DNA of 64,000 bases, from assembly GCA_018398585.1 (NCBI GenBank), contig JAGTTD010000025.1:17427578-17491577 (forward strand), given 5' to 3'. Made by a program: the position numbers and the translations under genes. Below, one piece after another: positions 57,240-64,000 of the stretch. Below the pieces are notes generated by a model. That model was not told where the DNA came from and did not search any database. It saw nothing but the letters and a program-made list of their open reading frames with translations. Position 1 is the first letter of the stretch; every line of letters starts with the position of its first letter. This DNA is from Simmondsia chinensis. Lineage: Eukaryota; Streptophyta; Magnoliopsida; Caryophyllales; Simmondsiaceae.

Positions 57240-59925
57240 ATGGTGGGTGGATGTTGGAACATTAGGGGGCTTAATAACCCCGACTCTTCTCGTGTTGTTC
57301 GCGATTGGATATCTTCCATTCGTTTATCTGTTATTGGTTTGGTTGAGACCAAAACCAAATCTTCTGATGTTGAGACGGTGATTGCTCGTTGTGCCGATGG
57401 ATGGAGCATTCTTTTCAATGGAGCTTGCCTGTCTTGGTGCCGCATCATAGTTGCTTGGGACCCGGGTGTATATAAAGTCGAGCTCATTCGGGGAGGGGAT
57501 CAGTTCCTTACTTGTCATATCTCTGATCTTTCTAGAGCTATGAGCTTTTGTGCTACCTTTATTTACTACTATAACGAGCTGAGACCTCGTCGGGCTTTAT
57601 GGGACTATATTCAGAGCACTAGCTTGAGTCTTTTGGGTGAGCCTTGGATCCTTCTCGAGGATTTCAACGCAATCCTTAGTATCTCTAATAGATGCGGTGG
57701 CCATGAGCGAAGGCCTGGGCATATGGATGACTTTCAAGAGTGTTTTATTGAGGCTGAGCTTACACCCATCCCTTCTTCGGGACTTCATTTTACAGGGTCC
57801 AATGAGGCCGAGGATGATTGTTTGATCCTCAAGCAGCTTGACTGGTTCCTTGTCAGTGAGGGTTGGCTTTGAGATTTTCCCATTGCATCTGCTGAGATCC
57901 TTGCTCAACAGCTTGTTTCGGATCATAGTGCCATTGTTGTGCGAGAGCTTGGGGAACGTCGTGCCAGGCGACTTCCTTTCAAGTTCTTCAACTTTTGGGC
58001 CAATCACAAGGACTTCCTTCCCATAGTTAGACGAGTCTGGGACACTTGTATTGAGGGTATTCCGATGCATCAGCTCACTCAGAAGCTGAAGTTGCTGGAG
58101 AGTGAGTTGAAGGCCCTCAACATCCATCATTTTAGCCACATTTCGGCCAGAGTCGAGGTGGCCCGTGATGCGTAGGCCATGGGCCAGAGGGCCTTGGATG
58201 AGGACCCAAAGAGTCATACCCTTCGTTTAGAGGAGCGTTGTCTTTTCCGTGAGTATTCCCACTTGTGTCGGGATGAGAAGGCGTTCTATCGTCAGAAGTC
58301 ACGTATTAAGTGGCTTTCGCTCGAGGACTAGAGCACTCGGTTCTTCCATCGGTCTATTCTCCATCGGCAGGCCTGGAACCGGATTTCGTCGATTGTTGGC
58401 CCAGATGGTGTGAGGACATATGATCCGCAGTTGATCTCTCGTGCCGGGGTTACCTTCTTCCAAGACCTATTGACTAAGCCTGGTGGTTCATTGACTGAGG
58501 ATGTTTCTGACGTCTTTGAGGCTAGCAATTCTGAGGATCAGGCTCCCCCGCTTATTTCCCCGATCTCTGCTATTGAGATTTACGATGCTTTCTTTTCCAT
58601 TGGTGACGATAGGGCCCCGGGGCTTGATGGTTACACTTCCCTCTTTTTTAAGAGGGCTTGGAAGGTAATAGGTGGAGCAGTTATTAGGTCCGTGCAGTCT
58701 TTCTTCTTCTCAGGGAGCATGCTAGGTGCCCTGAACACCACCAAGTGCCTAAAGTGGAGACTCCCTCCACTTTTGGCGATTTCCGCCCTATCTCTTGTTG
58801 TGATGTGATCTATAAGTGTATCACTAAGATCATTGCAATTAGGTTAAAGGGTGTTCTGCCCGGGCTGATTGATGATGCTTAGACAACTTTTGTCTCGGGC
58901 TGTCAGATTTCTAATAGCATCCTACTGATGCGGGAGTTGATGCGCAATTATCTCCTTCAGGTCTCACTTCATTGTGCATTGAAGGTTGATATCTGCAAGG
59001 CCTTTGACACTGTCCGTTGGGATTTTATTCTAGCCGATGTGAGGAGTATGGGGATTCCCGAGGTCATGGTTGGTTGGGTCCGAGAGTGCCTTTCTACAGC
59101 TCGCGTTTCTATCGCCATCAATGGTGAACTTGAGGGTTTCTTCCGCTCCAGTCGAGGTGTGCATCAGGGTGACCCACTCTCTCCTTATTTGTTTGCTATC
59201 GCTATAGAGGGTCTCCGAGGTCTACTTCGCTGTGCTATCAATGACCCACGGTTTCGTTATCATCCTTGCTGCTGTCGCATTAGGTTGACACACTTGTGCT
59301 TTGCTGATGACCTGATGATCTTCTGTCGGGGGTGAGATGGGTAGTGTTACAGTTGTTTGTGAGGCTTTGGATTGCTTTTTGTACTCTCGAGGCTCTCCTT
59401 GAATGCAGCAAAGAGTTCTGTTTTTCTAGCAGGAGTTGATTCTGTGACTCAAAGGGACATTCTTGGTGTTTTGGGGTTCAATCTTGGGCAATGCTCGGTT
59501 CGGTACCTGGGAGTGCCACTTATTACTTCTTGGCTGCAATATGTAGATTGCAAGCCACTTTTAGATCTCATCCTCTCCGATATACGGCTTTGGACCTCTC
59601 GTTCTCTGTCATATGCTGGCCGTTTGCAGCTTATCCGGTCTGTTCTTTTCCCTATTCGGGTCTACTGGTCACCAGTCTTCATGCTCTCAAAGACGATGAT
59701 CAGGAAGATTGAGTCGACTCTAGCGATGTTTCTTTGGAGAGGCTTTTCACTGACCCCTAGGGGAGCGAAGGTTGCTTGGAGGCATTTGTGTTACCCTCAG
59801 TGAAAGGGAGGTCTTGGTCTTCGTCATCTTGCTAAGTTGAACCAGGCTTCGATTATGAAGCACATCTGGTTCCTTCTTTCCGACCCTTCCTCACTCTTGT
59901 CACGTTGGGTTCATCTGAAAAAGAG
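57240..59925 (+). pseudogene. LINE ORF2 endonuclease-reverse transcriptase, inactivated
   Basis: ATG at 57240 begins MVGGCWNIRGLNNPDSSRVV. Endonuclease residues are visible in IGLVETKT, LLEDFNAI (Glu where Gly is usual) and SDHSAIVV. Reverse transcriptase shows APGLDGYTSLFFK, KAFDTVRWDFI, VHQGDPLSPYLFAIA and the catalytic FADDLMIF. The later part (VRYLGVPLITS; AGRLQLIRSVL) is typical of plant L1 elements. Stops occur near 57870, 58172, 58330, 58880, 59333 and 59801, with a frameshift near 58745. Confidence 0.92.
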
Positions 59926-60722
59926 GTTGACTACGATGGCGAGGAAACCCTCCAAGAGAAAGTTCGATGCTATGTACGATCATTTCATCCACGTCAATGA
60001 TGAGGTTAGAGAGTGGATAAAGGGAGAGCCAAAAATCGTTGGGCACTTTCGTATGATTGTGGTTATCGTTATGGTAACATGAACAGTAATATATCGGAAA
60101 TGTTCAATAGTGTATTGAAAGGGGAACAAGCACTCCCGGTAACTGCCCTTGTGCAACTGACATTTTTTTCGATGCAACAAATATTTCGTCAATCACAGGG
60201 ATCTTGTCGGGGATTATTTTTCACAAGGTTTTCTATGGTCACACACTGTCTTCGCTGAAGTAGAGCGTGCCACATTGAACTCAAGGATACATTTGGTGAC
60301 TTTGTTTGATCGAAACATCATGGAGCTCTAAGTAACAACTCCTAGGAGTTTGATTGAATTAGGCTTCAGAGGGGAGATTCACAACACTGTAATGCTGAAT
60401 AAATGGAGCTGCACCTGATGTACATGGAAACTATTTTAGCGTCCATGTTCACAAGCTATGGCATGTTGTATTGGATGTAAGATCGACTATGGATAGTATG
60501 TTGATCCGTTATACGGCCTTCATATGTACGCAAGCGCGTATGCTCCATTGTTTCACCCCCTTCCTGGTCAGTCTCTATGGATGGAGTATACGGGGACTAT
60601 GGTGGTTTCAGAACACACTAGATGGAGACTTGGTCAAGGACAACCGAAATCGACCCGGCTACATAACGAAATGGACGTCAGGGAGGACTCGTTGAAGAAT
60701 AAATGCAGCATATGTGATTAGA
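59926..60722 (+). pseudogene. MULE (MuDR-type) transposase C-terminal fragment
   Basis: In changing frames this reads KRKFDAMYDHF, then a Trp-containing spacer, ISEMFNSVLKGEQALPVTALVQL, then a CxC..CSQAMACC zinc-binding SWIM-like remnant near 60400-60480, YGLHMYASAYAPLFHPLPGQ, and GQPKSTRLHNEMDVRED with a final CSIC knuckle. This is the order seen in the C-terminal third of plant MULE transposases. The catalytic core is absent, replaced by LINE sequence. Confidence 0.8.
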
Positions 60723-60956
60723 GAGGGGATAATAAAAAAAAAACCTGTTGTAATGGTGATTTTGTAATTAGGTTCATAGTTGTATGTCTTTCATTATTAA
60801 GTGCGACATGTTGTAATACGTACGATTAGCAACTTTAATTATATGTAACAAACGAAATTTTATTTGGGTTGCGATCGATTGGAATGTTGCAATATTTGTA
60901 ATTCTATTTTGAGCCCATGTATTTTGGTAACTATTTTTAATTTTTCTAGAGAGATG
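60723..60956. other. Spacer between the MULE fragment and the mobile-domain gene
   Basis: AT-rich, with no coding support. It may have served as the promoter of the downstream gene. Confidence 0.4.
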
Positions 60957-63065
60957 GTTAGAACACTAGGAGGACATGCTTCAAGCAGTCGATATGGTGA
61001 GCAGAATTCAAGTCCGGATGATACATCAACTTTGCGTCTTCAGGCCCAACATCCGTCAGAGGACATTTGGCATGAGCGGTATCTTAATAATCAATGTTTA
61101 GCCGTAAAATATTATGTTCTAATTGTTCGAATAGTTGTGTGGAATACTTGATGTCTCGTGTTACAGGCCGACGACTTGATCAAAGCGAGGCAACACCATT
61201 TATTACCCCTTCACCCACCAGTACGACCTTATATCATAGAGGCCAGTTTCATTGGAGTGACCCAAATAGGTCATTTCCAAATTGATAACCCCTTGATTAC
61301 TGCTTTGGTAGAGAGGTGGAGGCAGGAGACTCATACCTTCCACCTACATGTTGGTGGGATGACGCCAACACTGTAGGATATTTCCGTCTTACTGGGTCTA
61401 TGTATAGACGGCTCGATAATCACTGGTACCTCTAATTACAATTGGAGGAACCTCTGCCTTGATTTATTGGGTGTAGCTCTCCCTCCGGACCAAAGGAGTG
61501 GCGGCATGATTAGAACTCAATGGTTGAAGGAACCGATAGAATAGGGACCCTCAGTTGACGTTGATGAGCAAGTGCTGTTGCCGCACGCCATATGCTACAT
61601 CCTCCATTTGATGGACTCTGTGTTGTTCATCAACAGCACTAGTAGGTGGACATCACTCGTCTACCTTCCATTGTTTAAAACAAAGGAGGGCTATAGTCAG
61701 TACAGCTGGGGGTCATTAGTGCTCGCCAACCTGTACAGACAACTATCCAATGTTGTGTGAGGGGCGACAGGTAACTGGGCAAATGTATTTTATTGCTCCA
61801 GGTACGGATCGGAATAACATTCATGTTTAATTTTTTTTTTAATGTGTAAAATGATCCCAATTCTTACAATATATCATGTGCAGTTGTGGTCGTGGGAGCA
61901 CTTATACATCGGTCAACCACTTATCTCAGCCCCCCGTCACAATCAAGCTGTCGCTGATGATCCGCAGCTACCATTTGGAGCTCAGTAAGATATAATATTT
62001 CCTTACTAGGTTGCTTTAATGTATATGTAATATTATGTATGTATTTTAATATAATTGATTGCATATTTAATTAGGTAGAGTCTTGCCTTGACATTCCACG
62101 AGTCTCCAAGGTAATGTCACTCCTTCTACAGGGACCAACTTGATGTCCAAGGACCTCATCAAGTAAAGACATGAAAATATACATATTTATTTGTCGTTTG
62201 ATATTTACTGTAATGAGCAAGTCATTTTATATGTTCTTAGGTTAATTGGACACAGTACTGGCAATCTAGGTTGGACGCCTTGCCCGAGATTTGTGTTAAG
62301 AGTTGTCACATCTAGCGATAAGTAAGACCTTTGATACTCTGATGCATTGTAGAATTACATTACCCTGACAGAGTGTTGCGTCAATATGGATTGACGCATC
62401 ATATCCCAGATCCTATCGACACTCTCAACACGATGCATAGTACATCTCGTCTTGGCAGGCCTGACGAGAACTGGGTTGTCGATCACGCGAACTGGCTCGA
62501 GGTGTGAGGCACATGGGAGCATCGTATTACCGACGTATGTGATCCTCCGACATTGCCTAGGGAGTGTGTGGAATGGTATTTATCTATGACTAGGTGTGTC
62601 ATCGCACGGCGTCAAGTGCAAGTGCTGCACAACCCCCAGCTTATTTATGAACCAGGTGGCAACCGTATTCAGCAATTAGCAAGTACTTTGAAAACATTTG
62701 TCCTGTTACTTATTATACATCACGTTTTATTAACATGTAAAAGTAATATATGCTAGGTCAATATTCTTAGACAACATACTAGAATGGCAGCTCAAGCACT
62801 ATGTAACACTGCTCGCCACACTGTACAGTCTCTTTACACAGAGTTTCTTACTAGTTGCAGTAGCGCAATAGATGCTATCGGTGAGGGACATGAATTCAGA
62901 CATATTCTGTAAGAGAAAGGTGTTGGCTACCATTGTTTACATGCTATGGAAGGAAGTAGATGTGAACTTCCTCCACGGCACGGTTTTTCGGTTCACTCGA
63001 AGTCCACACCCATAGGACATTATGCTGAACCTAGTCGTAGATCCACATCAAATTTTGTACCATAA
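60957..63065 (+). pseudogene. Plant mobile domain gene (phosphatase 7 long-form homologue type), broken
   Basis: The first exon starts MVRTLGGHASSSRYG (60957). An acceptor GTTACAG at about 61166 begins an exon reading ADDLIKARQHHLLPL, PYIIEASFIGVTQIGHFQID, NPLITALVERWRQETHTFHL and VGGMTPTL, then TAG where Gln is expected (61374). DISVLLGL, LLPHAICYILHLMDSVLFIN, YSQYSWGSLVLANLYRQLSN, WSWEHLYIGQPL, GRPDENWVVDHANW and ECVEWYLSMTRC follow in several frames. These are hallmarks of the plant mobile domain (PF10536 type), a family often carried by MULEs. Several stops and a likely frameshift near 61550 make it a pseudogene. Confidence 0.83.
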
Positions 63066-63230
63066 TGTACATTATTTATTTTTATGTATTATAACATTGT
63101 AATACACTAGATAGGGTTCATGGGAGGGCGATAATACTGTATACACCAAAAACTTTGCTGACCCTCCCGTGAACTCTGTCTTGACTTCTGTCTCCCATTT
63201 TCTTGAACCTTTTACCTCCTCTTCTTCATC
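63066..63230. other. Short non-coding stretch
   Basis: Nothing recognised. Confidence 0.4.
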
Positions 63231-64000
63231 CCCTTTTCATCGCTCTCCTCCCATCAATCCCTTCCTTCTCATCCTCCTCTATATGTAACAACTACATAAG
63301 TCGGGCCTTACACCAAATGACATTTTTGCACATTATGATATATGAACAAGAAAAACTATCATACATGGTGCAGCACCCATGACCGTCCTTTAAGATGTGT
63401 GGAACACGAAGTCCTATGTTCCTTCATTGAATAGATTCCGCAATCCCCTTAGCAAAAATAATGTAGCAAAAAGGTAAAGAATACACTTGTAAGTTGGTCT
63501 AGACTACTTCCTTTTGCCACAAAGCTCATTGAGCTTTTGCTTTGCAGCTTCGATTTTGTTGCTCTCATTGACTTCGTAGAATAGTTCCAAGTTAGTAATC
63601 ACATTAGTTTTGTCATATCTCATTGATTTCGAACTATTTTGCAAAGTCAATAAGAGCAACAAAATCGAAATTGCAAAGCAGAAGCTCAACGAGCTCCGTG
63701 GCAAAAGGAAGTGGTTTAGACCAACTTACAAGTATATTTCTTACCCTTTTGCTACGTTGTTTTTTGCTAAGGGGATTGCAGAAGAGGATTGCGTTTCTCT
63801 TTAATAGAGGAACATTGGACTTTGTGTTCCACATATCTTCATGGATGGACATGAGTGCTGCACCATCTATATTTGTTTCTCTTTTTTAGATATCATAATG
63901 TGCAAAAATATCATTTGTTATAAGATCCGACTCATATAGTTTTTAAATACAGAGGAAGATGAGAATGAGGGGGTTGATGGGAGGAGTGCAATGAAGAGAG
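63231..64000. repeat. Long inverted repeat, arms >=355 bp, loop 43 bp, cut by the window edge
   Basis: The left arm 63231-63587 and right arm 63631-64000 are reverse complements with scattered mismatches. Examples are GTAAGTTGGTCTAGACTACT at 63490 with its complement near 63709-63728, and TTGCACATTATGATAT at 63325 with ATATCATAATGTGCAA near 63888. The loop is 63588-63630. Both arms read outward as an open frame sharing AKQKLNEL and GKRK. The outer ends and any flanking duplication lie outside or could not be fixed. Confidence 0.9.

Larger units (their letters stand above)
54580..59925 (+). mobile_element. L1-type LINE, 3' end replaced by MULE sequence
   Basis: A G-rich 5' leader (54580-55200) is followed by ORF1 with a DUF4283 domain and a degraded CCHC knuckle, then a minisatellite-bearing Ser-rich region, and ORF2 with endonuclease and reverse transcriptase. 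The element has no 3' UTR or poly-A; at about 59925 it passes into a MULE transposase frame. Target duplications therefore cannot be found. Confidence 0.9.

Noticed and set aside
57597..58217. 206-aa minus-strand frame in the LINE
   Set aside because: It is antisense to ORF2, which has clear endonuclease and RT motifs.

Overview
The window is nuclear DNA of a flowering plant, most likely a eudicot with a repeat-rich genome. The basis is plant Ty1/copia and Ty3/gypsy chromovirus elements, a CACTA transposon, an L1-type LINE with a DUF4283 protein, a MULE next to a plant mobile domain gene, plant SINE bodies, an S-domain receptor-kinase pseudogene and a Pi21-like HMA gene with plant-type introns. 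I cannot name the species. Boundaries were read by eye. The best ones rest on target-site duplications (TSDs), termini, or an uninterrupted paralogue elsewhere in the window.

Layout. 1-7370: a ~216-bp tandem satellite split by a CACTA element (800-7086) that carries an intact ten-exon TNPA-like gene and a broken TNPD start. 7986-19206: a decayed copia element (copia 1) holding a whole reverse-oriented chromovirus (gypsy 1, 8248-14253). The copia sits in a ~0.9-kb host segment whose uninterrupted copy lies at 25655-26505. 20089-20334: a SINE-like unit with a 5S rRNA head, joined to a copia integrase scrap. 20822-21675 (minus): the one host gene that looks intact, an HMA-domain protein with 17 uninterrupted collagen-type Gly-X-Y triplets. 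21812-25655: intergenic DNA with a C-rich block and a SINE body. 26719-37657: copia 2, interrupted by a tandem array of three gag-only LTR elements sharing four LTRs (27519-35383).

37679-46760 (minus) is an S-domain receptor-kinase pseudogene, broken by a SINE (40023-40133) and by copia 3 (40601-46271), both inside coding exons. 46868-48390 is a truncated copia 4. 48958-54379 (minus) is a second 5S-headed SINE with a 15-bp TSD, itself split by chromovirus gypsy 2 (49083-54252). 54580-59925 is a LINE with an internal minisatellite, fused in frame to a MULE transposase remnant, followed by a plant mobile domain pseudogene (60957-63065). The window ends in a long inverted repeat (63231-64000 and probably beyond).

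The strongest candidate for something little described is the 5S rRNA-headed SINE family. Two loci join a 5S-like head to the same SINE body, and at one of them a near-perfect 15-bp duplication flanks head plus body, so the chimera moved as one unit. The collagen-like Pi21-family gene and the gag-only LTR array come next.
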